Shown piece by piece: positions 52,063 to 59,839 of a stretch of DNA of 64,000 nucleotides; within the stretch, counting starts at the first letter, position 1, and each line of letters starts with the position of its first letter. This DNA is from Pseudomonas abyssi (GTDB taxonomy: Bacteria > Pseudomonadota > Gammaproteobacteria > Pseudomonadales > Pseudomonadaceae): NCBI RefSeq assembly GCF_002307495.1, contig NZ_NTMR01000010.1, positions 1 to 64,000 on the forward strand, in the 5' to 3' direction. Position numbers and translations under genes: made by a program. The notes below the pieces were generated by a model. That model was not told the DNA's origin, ran no database searches, and saw nothing but the letters and a program-made list of their open reading frames with translations.

Positions 52063-55000
52063 ATGAAAGCCGCCACAGGGAGTATTGCTGCTCTGGCAAT
52101 CATTGGCGCAGGGTGTCAAACCGCTGTCGCCGCGCCACTCAAGGATGTACCTGTCTCTCAGGTCGGCATGCTGCTGCTCTCGTGCGCACTGCTGCTGGCC
52201 GCGCACGGCCTGAACCAGCTGCGTCGCCGGGCCCAGCGACGCCACAAGGCCACCCTGGCCCTGCTTGACCACCAGCAACACCGCTATCGCAGCCTGGTCG
52301 AGAATCTGCATGTCGTGAGCTGGGAAATGACCTACCCCTCACTGCGCTTCACCTACGTTTCCCCCCATGCAGCCGACCTGCTGGGCCTCCCCATCAGTGA
52401 CTGGCTAGCACCGGGTTTTTTGCTTGCACGCTTGCACCCCCGCGACAGCGTGCGGGTACAGGAGCAGCTCAGGCAGCAGGCTGATGGTGGCCAGGGGCGC
52501 AGTTTCGACTTTAGGCTACAGCACCCCTGCGGCAAGGCCACCTGGGTACGCGCCGTGATCAACAGTGTCAGCGCTGAGCAATACGAAGCGGTCGCCCTGC
52601 AGGGGCTGCTGATCGATATTCAGGAGCAAAAGCTGATTGAGCAGGCGCTACGCACCTCGCAGCAGAAGTTTGCCTCGGTGTTTCACAATTGCCCCGACGT
52701 CATTGTGCTGGCGAGCGCTGACGACGGACGGCTGCTGTCGGTCAACAACACCTTTGAGGATCAGTTTGGCATTCCTGCCGCAGCCGCCCTCGGCCGAACC
52801 GCCACCGAGCTAACCATCTGGGCCGACCCCAGCTCCGGCCCCGCGCTGCTCAAGCGCCTGAATACCCAGGCTGAAAGCAACGTGGAGGTTCAGTTCCGCC
52901 GCCCCGACGACAGCCAGTTCACCGGCTTGCTGTCCTCCCGTGCGGTGACGCTGGAGGAGCGCGCCATCCTGATGGTCGTGATTCGCGACATCTCCGCGCT
53001 CAAGGTCACCCAGGAACAACTGCGCCTGTCGGAACAGAAGTTCTCCCGAGCCTTTCACGCCTCTCCCGACGGCTTGCTGATTACCCGCGCCAGCGACGGC
53101 ATGCTGCTCGACGTCAACGACGGTTTCACGCAAATCACCGGCTACAGCCGGCAGCAGGCGGTCGGCAACACTACCCTGGCACTGCACCTGTGGAGCATCG
53201 CCGAGGACCGTGACCGCATGATCGAGACACTGCAGCGCGAAGGTCGCGTACGCAACATGCTGTCTCGGGTAACCAATGCCAACGGCGAGGTGCGCCAGGT
53301 CGAAATCAGCACCGAAGCGATCAACGTTGATAATCAGGACTGCATGCTGAGCATCGCTCGCGATGTCACCGAGCGCATCGCCATGGAACGCTCACTGCGG
53401 CAGGCCGCTACCGTCTTCGAGAACACCAATGAAGGTGTGCTGATTACCGATGCCAACAGCCATGTGGTTGCTGTCAACCAGGCGTTCACCCGCATTACCG
53501 GCTACCCCGAGAGCCTGCTGGTCGGCAAGCCCTTGGGCTTTCTGAGCAGCCAGACGGAAGATCGACACATCCTGGAACAGGCCTCCGCCGCCCTGGCCGA
53601 GCACGGACAATGGCAGGGCGAAACATGGAACCGCCGAGCCAACGGCGACCTGTATGCCGCCTGGATCAACATCAGCCAGGTGCTCAATGTCGACGGCAGC
53701 CTCAACCACCTGGTCGCGGTATTCAGCGATATCACGCCACTCAAGCAGACCCAGGCCAGACTGGATCACCAGGCCCACCACGACCCGCTCACCGGACTGC
53801 CCAACCGTATCCTGTTCGAAACACGGTTGCGCGATGCGCTGCACACCAGTCAGCTCAACCCGCAGCCAGATCTGATCGGCGCGCTGTTGTTCATCGACCT
53901 TGATCGCTTCAAGCAGATCAATGACAGTCTTGGCCACTCGGTTGGCGACAGCCTGCTGCAGTCGGTCAGCAAGCGGCTGTGTTCGGTCCTGCGTGAGGTC
54001 GACACCGTAGCCAGACATGGCGGCGACGAATTCATCGTGCTGTTACCCGGCCTGCACAGCGACGGCGACGCCGCTGCGGTGGCCGACAAGCTGCTGGCCT
54101 TGTTCCGCCGCTCGTTTATTTGCGCCGGCCACGAATTCTTTGTCAGCGCCAGCATCGGCATCAGCCTGTTCCCGCGTAACGCCGAGGATGTAGACAGCCT
54201 GATCAAGCACGCCGACGCCGCCATGTACCGGGCCAAGAATCAGGGCCGCAACCGCTATGCCTTTTACACCAGCGACCTGACCGTCAGCGCCCAGCATCGC
54301 ATGGAGATGGAAAACGACATGCGCCGCGGATTGGAGCGCAACGAATTTATCCTGTACTACCAGCCCAAGCAGGATCTGGCCTCCGGCCACCTCAACGGTG
54401 TCGAGGCACTGGTGCGCTGGCAGCACCCGCAGCGCGGGCTGGTTGACCCTGACCAGTTCATTCCGCTGGCGGAGGAAACCGGGCTGATTGTCGACCTGGG
54501 CCGCCGCATCATCGACCTCACCTGCGCCCAGATCGCCGCCTGGCGCCAGGCGGGCCTGGCACTGCCGCGCGTCGCCATCAACGTCTCCGGGGTACAACTG
54601 GTCGGCACCCAACTGGTCACCGACCTGCGGCACGCCCTGAGTGAACACCAGGTTCCAGCCAAGCTGCTGGAGCTGGAGATTACCGAAGACTTTGTGATGA
54701 ACCAGAACCGCGAAGCCATTCATCTGCTTGAGTTGTTCCGCGATATGAACATTCAGCTGGCCATCGACGACTTTGGCACCGGTTACTCCTCGCTGGCCTA
54801 CCTCAAGGAACTGCCGCTGGACACCCTGAAGATCGACCGCAGCTTTGTCTCCGGCCTGCCCGGCAGCCACCACGACGCCGCCATCAGCCAGACCATTATC
54901 GTGCTGGCGCACAACCTGGGCATGAACGTCGTCGCCGAAGGCGTAGAAACGCCGGAGCAGCGGCAGCTGTTGCTGGAGCAAGGCTGCGACAGCGTGCAGG

Positions 55001-55092
55001 GCTACCTCATCAGCTCGCCACTGCCACCCGCCCAATTCGCCGCCGCCTTCCTCAAGGCAATGCCTAGTCACCAGAGCTCGCACCCCGTATAA
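52063..55092 (+). CDS. Membrane-bound PAS-GGDEF-EAL cyclic di-GMP protein
   Basis: A 1009-residue signalling protein. After an N-terminal hydrophobic/signal-like segment and a membrane helix (about residues 32-50) it has four PAS domains (about 68-185, 190-310, 312-435, 437-560), then GGDEF (about 565-730) and EAL (about 740-990). The GGDEF motif is intact (RHGGDEFIVLLPG), with a product-inhibition I-site RxxD (REVD) five residues before it. The EAL motif is intact (GVEALVRW), with DDFGTGYSSLAYL downstream. It could therefore both make and break c-di-GMP; PAS input is likely to decide. The start at 52063 (MKAATGS) is preferred to the upstream frame, which begins in the hairpin at 51940. Confidence 0.88.
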   Translation: MKAATGSIAALAIIGAGCQTAVAAPLKDVPVSQVGMLLLSCALLLAAHGLNQLRRRAQRRHKATLALLDHQQHRYRSLVENLHVVSWEMTYPSLRFTYVSPHAADLLGLPISDWLAPGFLLARLHPRDSVRVQEQLRQQADGGQGRSFDFRLQHPCGKATWVRAVINSVSAEQYEAVALQGLLIDIQEQKLIEQALRTSQQKFASVFHNCPDVIVLASADDGRLLSVNNTFEDQFGIPAAAALGRTATELTIWADPSSGPALLKRLNTQAESNVEVQFRRPDDSQFTGLLSSRAVTLEERAILMVVIRDISALKVTQEQLRLSEQKFSRAFHASPDGLLITRASDGMLLDVNDGFTQITGYSRQQAVGNTTLALHLWSIAEDRDRMIETLQREGRVRNMLSRVTNANGEVRQVEISTEAINVDNQDCMLSIARDVTERIAMERSLRQAATVFENTNEGVLITDANSHVVAVNQAFTRITGYPESLLVGKPLGFLSSQTEDRHILEQASAALAEHGQWQGETWNRRANGDLYAAWINISQVLNVDGSLNHLVAVFSDITPLKQTQARLDHQAHHDPLTGLPNRILFETRLRDALHTSQLNPQPDLIGALLFIDLDRFKQINDSLGHSVGDSLLQSVSKRLCSVLREVDTVARHGGDEFIVLLPGLHSDGDAAAVADKLLALFRRSFICAGHEFFVSASIGISLFPRNAEDVDSLIKHADAAMYRAKNQGRNRYAFYTSDLTVSAQHRMEMENDMRRGLERNEFILYYQPKQDLASGHLNGVEALVRWQHPQRGLVDPDQFIPLAEETGLIVDLGRRIIDLTCAQIAAWRQAGLALPRVAINVSGVQLVGTQLVTDLRHALSEHQVPAKLLELEITEDFVMNQNREAIHLLELFRDMNIQLAIDDFGTGYSSLAYLKELPLDTLKIDRSFVSGLPGSHHDAAISQTIIVLAHNLGMNVVAEGVETPEQRQLLLEQGCDSVQGYLISSPLPPAQFAAAFLKAMPSHQSSHPV

Positions 55093-55093
55093 T
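55088..55093 (+). promoter_or_regulatory. tRNA-Ile promoter -10 element overlapping the upstream stop codon
   Basis: A perfect TATAAT lies 21 bases before the tRNA and overlaps the TAA stop of the GGDEF-EAL gene. A GC-rich stretch (CCACGGCG) follows it, as in stringently controlled tRNA promoters. No good -35 is seen. Confidence 0.55.
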
Positions 55094-55113
55094 CCACGGC
55101 GTTATAAAAGCAA

Positions 55114-55190
55114 GGGCCTATAGCTCAGTTGGTTAGAGCAGGCGACTCATAATCGCTTGGTCCCAGGTTCAAGTCCTGGTGGGCCCACCA
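55114..55190 (+). tRNA. ileX: tRNA-Ile (CAU anticodon, probably lysidine-modified)
   Basis: A 77-base cloverleaf with encoded CCA. The acceptor arm GGGCCTA pairs with TGGGCCC (one G-T), the D-arm is GCTC/GAGC, the anticodon stem GGCGA/TCGCT has loop CTCATAA, and the T-arm is CCAGG-TTCAAGT-CCTGG. The anticodon is CAT, but the body, especially AGAGCAGGCGACTCATAATCGC, is that of the minor isoleucine tRNA (E. coli ileX/ileY), in which C34 is converted to lysidine by TilS to read AUA. Tools that go by anticodon may call it Met. Confidence 0.88.
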
Positions 55191-55287
55191 TGCTTCCCTC
55201 CCTCGGCAGTTCTGCCCCATCGTCTCAGCCAGCGTCTATGCTATACAGAGCGACTCCCAACGCCAGCCGTCGCAGCAGGAGAGCCTT

Positions 55288-56049
55288 GTGAAATACGCGC
55301 GCCTGTGTGCAGCCCTGTTAGCGCTGACACTTGCCCCAGCCGCCTTCGCCCAGCCATACCGCGTGGTGACCGAAGAGTGGGCACCCTACAACTTCCAGCG
55401 AAACGGCGAGATCGTCGGCATTGCCACCGACATTATCAGGGCCATCATGACGCGGACCGGCGACCGCTTTCCGCTGGTGATGCTGCCCAGCATGCGTGCC
55501 AGCCGAGAGCTGCAGCAGCGTCCTCATACCATCATGTTCTCGATGTTTCGCACCGCCGAGCGCGAGCCGCTGTACAAGTGGGTAGGGCCGCTGCTGAACG
55601 AGGCCATCTATCCTTACCAGAGGGCTGATGCAAAGCCCGTCAACTCCCTCGAGCAGCTGTATGCGGCGCCGCGCATCACCACCCGGCACGCCGGTCTGGT
55701 GCCGACCAGCCTCGAAGGCATGGGCTTTAGCAACCTCGACAAAAGCGCGGTTGGCACCCAACAGCTCTATCAGATGCTGCTGGCCGGGCGCACCGATATC
55801 ATCGTGGGCGACACGGACATTGGCGTCGCGCATTACAGCAGACAGTTTGATATTGCGCCGGGCGCCCTGCGGCGCATCCCCATCCAGCTATTGCACGCGC
55901 CGCTCTATATCGCCTTCAGCCTGGACAGCGAAGACCGGGTGGTCGACGCCTGGAGCGCTGCGCTGGAGCGACTGCGCAGCGACGGCGAGCTGCAGCGTAT
56001 CGTCGACCGTTACCAGCCTGCGGCCCAGGCTCCGGCCCCGACAGACTGA
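55288..56049 (+). CDS. Periplasmic substrate-binding protein (SBP_bac_3 family)
   Basis: A 253-residue protein with a signal peptide (cut near AFAQPYR, residue 22) followed by a type 3 solute-binding fold: RVVTEEWAPYNFQRNGEIVGIATDIIRAIM is the typical first lobe. No permease or ATPase genes lie beside it, and the product resembles the stand-alone amino-acid-binding-like proteins common in pseudomonads. It uses a GTG start with AGGAG six bases upstream. The ligand is unknown. Confidence 0.82.
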   Translation: MKYARLCAALLALTLAPAAFAQPYRVVTEEWAPYNFQRNGEIVGIATDIIRAIMTRTGDRFPLVMLPSMRASRELQQRPHTIMFSMFRTAEREPLYKWVGPLLNEAIYPYQRADAKPVNSLEQLYAAPRITTRHAGLVPTSLEGMGFSNLDKSAVGTQQLYQMLLAGRTDIIVGDTDIGVAHYSRQFDIAPGALRRIPIQLLHAPLYIAFSLDSEDRVVDAWSAALERLRSDGELQRIVDRYQPAAQAPAPTD

Positions 56050-56060
56050 ACACAGCCGCC

Positions 56061-56567
56061 TCAGGCAGCACGCAGCCAGCGGGCCAGGCCAATCACCGCC
56101 TGCTCCGCGGATCTGCTGACACCGGCCCAACTGCACGCCAGCATCAGGTTGCGCGGCAAGCCAAAGTCCTCTACCTGAAAGCCATCAGCGCAGCGCCCCT
56201 GGCTATCATGCGGGATCTGCTCGATCAGCGGTTGCTGCTCGGGGAAATAGGCCCATACCGGCTTACCCAGCGCGCAGGCAAAACCCACCTCAAACACCGT
56301 GCCCGAGTCAGGCTCGGCGCCGCGAAAGCAGCCCAGATTGGCGAGGACCGCATCGGCGCTGCGCAGCGCCTGCAGGTTGGCATCGCAAATCCATTGCGCC
56401 GGCTGGGTTTCCGTGGCTGGCACTTGCGCATCCAGTGGATAAAGCCCGCGCAGGCCATGCTCGGCGCACAGCTGTTTAAGATAAGCGCCGCGCGCCAGCG
56501 CGTCGGGGTGAAATACATCGAATCCGGCCAGGTACACCGAAGGCACAGGCTTCTCCTGCAAGATCAA
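56061..56567 (-). CDS. Nucleoside 2-deoxyribosyltransferase-like protein
   Basis: A 168-residue protein with the fold of the Nuc_deoxyrib_tr family: VYLAGFDVFHPDAL at the start and DSGTVFEVGFACALGKPVWAYF (about residues 87-108), where the Glu in the TVFEVG stretch would be the catalytic nucleophile. The family moves deoxyribose between bases or simply hydrolyses nucleosides. It overlaps the MocA-like gene by four bases and so belongs to the molybdenum-hydroxylase operon as its last gene. Its role there is unexplained. Confidence 0.8.
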   Translation of the reverse strand: MILQEKPVPSVYLAGFDVFHPDALARGAYLKQLCAEHGLRGLYPLDAQVPATETQPAQWICDANLQALRSADAVLANLGCFRGAEPDSGTVFEVGFACALGKPVWAYFPEQQPLIEQIPHDSQGRCADGFQVEDFGLPRNLMLACSWAGVSRSAEQAVIGLARWLRAA

Positions 56568-57139
56568 ATCGAAGGGGTCAGGGTGGCCAACACGGCGGGC
56601 TCGTCGACATCCAGACAGACGCCAGCATCAGCCACCGTCAGCACCTTAACGCAATCGGCATGGGCCCGCACAACCGCGCGGGCGCCGACGTCGCCCTGCA
56701 GCGCCAGCAGCTGCGGCCAGAAACGCCGCCCAAAGAGCACCGGGTGCCCCGCTTGCCCCTGCCAGTGCGGCTGCACAATCAGGCTCGAGTCGCTCGCCGC
56801 GATCAGCGCCTGCAGCGTGCTGTCCTGCAGGCAGGGCATGTCCGCCAACAGCACGGCCACACTCGCGGCGCCGCCTTGCTGCAAGTGCTGCACGCCCAGC
56901 ACCAGCGAGCTGGCCATGCCTTGCGCGCTGTGGGGGTTGAACAGGACATCGACGCCTTCAGGCACGCCCAGGGCAAGCGGGTCATCGCCCTCGCGTAGCA
57001 CCAGCGTGAGCTGACCGAATGCACTCAGTGCTCGCTCTACGGCGGTCTGCAGCAGGCTCTGGCCGCTGGCCAACGGCGCCCGGCGCTTGTCGCTACCAAA
57101 ACGCTGGCTACTGCCGGCAGCCAGCATCAGTGCCGCCAC
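56564..57139 (-). CDS. MocA/MobA-like molybdopterin nucleotidyltransferase
   Basis: A 191-residue nucleotidyltransferase with the signature LMLAAGSSQRFGSDKR (residues 4-19) and VLLADMPCLQ (metal-binding Asp). The family attaches CMP or GMP to molybdopterin; next to a xanthine-dehydrogenase-type enzyme and XdhC, a MocA-like cytidylyltransferase role (making MCD for the hydroxylase) is most likely. It starts with GTG at 57139; a later ATG at codon 5 is possible. It overlaps the deoxyribosyltransferase-like gene. Confidence 0.85.
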   Translation of the reverse strand: MAALMLAAGSSQRFGSDKRRAPLASGQSLLQTAVERALSAFGQLTLVLREGDDPLALGVPEGVDVLFNPHSAQGMASSLVLGVQHLQQGGAASVAVLLADMPCLQDSTLQALIAASDSSLIVQPHWQGQAGHPVLFGRRFWPQLLALQGDVGARAVVRAHADCVKVLTVADAGVCLDVDEPAVLATLTPSI

Positions 57140-57147
57140 GCGGGTAG

Positions 57148-57441
57148 TCAGGGCACTGCATCCAGCAGCATGACTTCGCGCTCGGCGATCAGACCGTCCA
57201 GCGCCTTGCCCATCGCCAGATAGTGCGGCGCCTGGCGGTGTGCCTCAATGGCCGCCATGTCGGCCCACTGTTCAACAAACACAAAGCGCTGATGATCGCT
57301 GCGGTCATGGTGCAGCACATAGCCCCGGCAACCGGCTTCGGCACGGGAGGGGGCAACGGCGCGGTGCAGAATACCCGCGACCTTCTCTGCGGCGCCGTCA
57401 GCAGCGCGCAGTACGGCAACAATGGTGATGGTGTCAGACAT
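57148..57441 (-). CDS. Antibiotic biosynthesis monooxygenase-domain protein (putative quinol monooxygenase)
   Basis: A 97-residue single ABM domain (ferredoxin-like dimer fold): ITIVAVLRAADGAAEKV at the start and FVFVEQWADMAAIEAHRQAPHY in the middle, the latter a hallmark. Some members oxidise quinols without cofactor. It starts directly after the xdhC stop with no gap, so it is in the same operon. Its place in the pathway is unknown, but it may act on the product of the hydroxylase. Confidence 0.83.
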   Translation of the reverse strand: MSDTITIVAVLRAADGAAEKVAGILHRAVAPSRAEAGCRGYVLHHDRSDHQRFVFVEQWADMAAIEAHRQAPHYLAMGKALDGLIAEREVMLLDAVP

Positions 57442-58590
57442 CTAGCTATTCTCGTTCAAGGAAAGGGAAGCAACCCGGGCATGCCGTTCAACGGTGACCG
57501 GGTCATGAATGGCCGAACGCCGCGCTTGCAGCTTACCGCCCTGGCGCTGGTGCAGCACCGCGGTGATCTCGGCCAGCACCGACAGGGCAACGGCCTCCGG
57601 GGTATCGCCGCCCAGATCAAGCCCAACCGGATAGTGCAACTGCGTCGGCAGCGGCCGTTCAACGCCGGCCAGCAGCCGCTCGGTACGCTCGCGCGGCCCC
57701 AGCTGACCGATGTAACAGGCCGATGAACGTAGCGCGAGCGCCAACCAGCAGGCATCCTGCTGCAGGCTATGGGTCATGATGACCACGGCGGCGTCTTCCA
57801 GCAGTGGCATCAGGTGCTCCGCCGTCGCCAGGTCCTGGTGCAGGACCACATGGGCATCAGCAAAGCGAGAGGCTCGCGCAAAGTGGGCACGGCTATCGAC
57901 CACGGTTACATGCAGGCCCTGCAGCCGCGCCATGCGCACCAGCGGCTGCGCGTCATGACCGCCGCCAAAGATCACCAGGCGCCGAGCGGGCCGCAGCGGC
58001 TCAACCAGCACGTCCAGCGACGTGCCGTCAGGCAGTTCAAAGGCATGCAGACTGGCCCGCCGGGCATGCCACGCCTGCTCCAGCACCGGCAGCAGTAGCG
58101 CCCGCACCGACGCCGGCAGGTTGCCGCGCAAGGCGCCGTTGCGCTCCAGCAGCAGGCGCTGGCCAAGCCACTCCGGTTGCCCCCCGTTGACCACGGTGGC
58201 CAGCAGCTTGGGCACGGACAGGTCGCGACAGGCCTCCAGCAACAACTGACATGCAGGCGAGTGCACGCGCTCGAACAACAGGTGCACGGTACCGTTGCAG
58301 CCCAGACCAAAGCGCACTGCTGCATCGCCGTCCTCGGCGTCCTCGGCGGTGCTGTAGCTGCGCAGCGCCGGGCCACGCTCGGTCAGCCACCAGGCGGTGC
58401 GCGCCACTTCGCTCTCCAGACAGCCGCCACTGACCGTGCCAGCGGTCTGCCCAAGCGCGTTGATCAGCATGCGCGCGCCAGGCCGGCGATAGGCGGAGCC
58501 CTCTACCTTGACCACAGTGGCCAGCACGGCCTCCTCGCCCAGCGCCCGGGCCGAGTCGACCGCCTCCAGCAATTGCTCCAGCCCACTCAT
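57442..58590 (-). CDS. xdhC: XdhC/CoxI-family molybdenum-cofactor insertion factor
   Basis: A 382-residue accessory protein. The N-terminal XdhC/CoxI domain (about 1-130) has ATVVKVEGSAYRRPGARML and GTVSGGCLESEV; the C-terminal Rossmann-like domain has LVIFGGGHDAQPLVRMA and IGQLGPRERTERLL. Such proteins bind sulfurated Moco and insert it into the apo-hydroxylase. The frame extends 21 codons upstream, but MSGLEQLLEAV at 58590 is the natural start. It lies between the cytochrome and the monooxygenase genes. Confidence 0.88.
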   Translation of the reverse strand: MSGLEQLLEAVDSARALGEEAVLATVVKVEGSAYRRPGARMLINALGQTAGTVSGGCLESEVARTAWWLTERGPALRSYSTAEDAEDGDAAVRFGLGCNGTVHLLFERVHSPACQLLLEACRDLSVPKLLATVVNGGQPEWLGQRLLLERNGALRGNLPASVRALLLPVLEQAWHARRASLHAFELPDGTSLDVLVEPLRPARRLVIFGGGHDAQPLVRMARLQGLHVTVVDSRAHFARASRFADAHVVLHQDLATAEHLMPLLEDAAVVIMTHSLQQDACWLALALRSSACYIGQLGPRERTERLLAGVERPLPTQLHYPVGLDLGGDTPEAVALSVLAEITAVLHQRQGGKLQARRSAIHDPVTVERHARVASLSLNENS

Positions 58591-58609
58591 ACCCGCTCTC
58601 CAAACTGGC

Positions 58610-59836
58610 TCAATGGCCTGTGTTGCCGCGCCGCGCGGCGACGTCGTCAGCACTCAGGCTGGCGCCAGTCTGGCCAAAATGCTGCAGCACAAAACTGCCG
58701 ACGGCAGCCAGTTCGGCATCCTGATAGGCCTTGGCAAAGTTGGGCATCTGCTGGTCCACCCGCAGCTCAGGCGCCGTATGCCCGCGCAGCAGGATATTCA
58801 GCAGGTTGGTGCCGGCCGGGTCGTTCACGGTCTTCAGGCCGGACAGGGTCGCCACCGGGCTCTGCGTGCCGCTGCCGTCCCAGCTGTGACAGCCCGCACA
58901 GGCACCGGCAAACAACTGGCCCCCCAAACCGGCATCACTCACCGGTTCAGCACTGGCCGAGACCGGGTCAGGACGCTTCACGCCCTCGCTCTGCGGCTCG
59001 GTGGTGAGCAGGTAGGTCGCGATGGCCGACAAATCGTCGTCACTCAAGTGACGCAAGCTGTGACTGACCACATCACCCATCGGCCCACTCGCTACACCTT
59101 TGCCCGGGGCATAGCCCTTGCCAAGGTAGCTGACCAGCTCGGCGGGCGACCAGGCACCAATACCGTGAGCCGGGTCGCTGCTGATGTTGTAGGCCTGCCA
59201 GCCCTGCACCAGATTGCCGGCCAACGGCTGGCTGCTGCTCAGCGCCTGGGCAAAATTGCGCGGCGTATGGCACTCACCGCAATGGCCAGGGCCCTCTACC
59301 AGGTAGGCGCCACGGTTCCACGCCTCGGACTGAGACGGATCAGGCTCAAAGCGCTCGTTGTTGTGGAATACCAGGTTCCAGAAGAACATGCCCCAGCGCT
59401 GGTTGTAGGGGAAACTCAAGGTGTTCTCCGGCACTGTATTGCTGACCGGCTCCAGGCTGAACAGGTAGGCCTTGATCGCCTGCACCTCGTCATCCGGCAT
59501 CAGCGTGTAGGAGGTATAGGGAAACGCCGGGTAGTAGCGCTTGCCGTCCTTGCCGACACCCTCGTGCAGGGCACTGAGGAACTCGGCATCACTCCAGTCG
59601 CCGATTCCGGTTTGCTGATCCGGCGTAATGTTGGGCGAATACAGCGAGCCGAACGGCAGCTTGAACTCGACACCACCGGCAAAGGGCTCGCCGCCGGGTA
59701 CCGTGTGGCAGGCCACACAGTCAGCGGCTGCCGCCAGATACTTGCCGCGCTCGATCAGCGCCTGATCATCGGCCTGTACGTGCAGACTCAGGGCGGCCAG
59801 AGCCAGCCCGCCAAACAGGGTTTTGCTCGAATGCAT
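58610..59836 (-). CDS. Periplasmic triheme cytochrome c subunit
   Basis: A 408-residue protein with a signal peptide (MHSSKTLFGGLALAALSLHVQA) and three c-type haem sites: CVACH (40-44), CGECH (186-190) and CAGCH (313-317), each in its own cytochrome c domain. This is the electron acceptor subunit found with membrane-associated aldehyde dehydrogenases and isoquinoline-1-oxidoreductase-type molybdenum hydroxylases. It starts three bases before the Mo-subunit stop ends, in the same operon, and would pass electrons from the 2Fe-2S subunit to the respiratory chain. Confidence 0.92.
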   Translation of the reverse strand: MHSSKTLFGGLALAALSLHVQADDQALIERGKYLAAAADCVACHTVPGGEPFAGGVEFKLPFGSLYSPNITPDQQTGIGDWSDAEFLSALHEGVGKDGKRYYPAFPYTSYTLMPDDEVQAIKAYLFSLEPVSNTVPENTLSFPYNQRWGMFFWNLVFHNNERFEPDPSQSEAWNRGAYLVEGPGHCGECHTPRNFAQALSSSQPLAGNLVQGWQAYNISSDPAHGIGAWSPAELVSYLGKGYAPGKGVASGPMGDVVSHSLRHLSDDDLSAIATYLLTTEPQSEGVKRPDPVSASAEPVSDAGLGGQLFAGACAGCHSWDGSGTQSPVATLSGLKTVNDPAGTNLLNILLRGHTAPELRVDQQMPNFAKAYQDAELAAVGSFVLQHFGQTGASLSADDVAARRGNTGH

Positions 59837-59839
59837 GGC

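Noticed and set aside
49971-52103. A 710-codon minus-strand frame opposite the acylase
   Set aside because: It lies antisense to a gene with clear signal peptide, nucleophile and family motifs; its own translation is low in recognisable structure.
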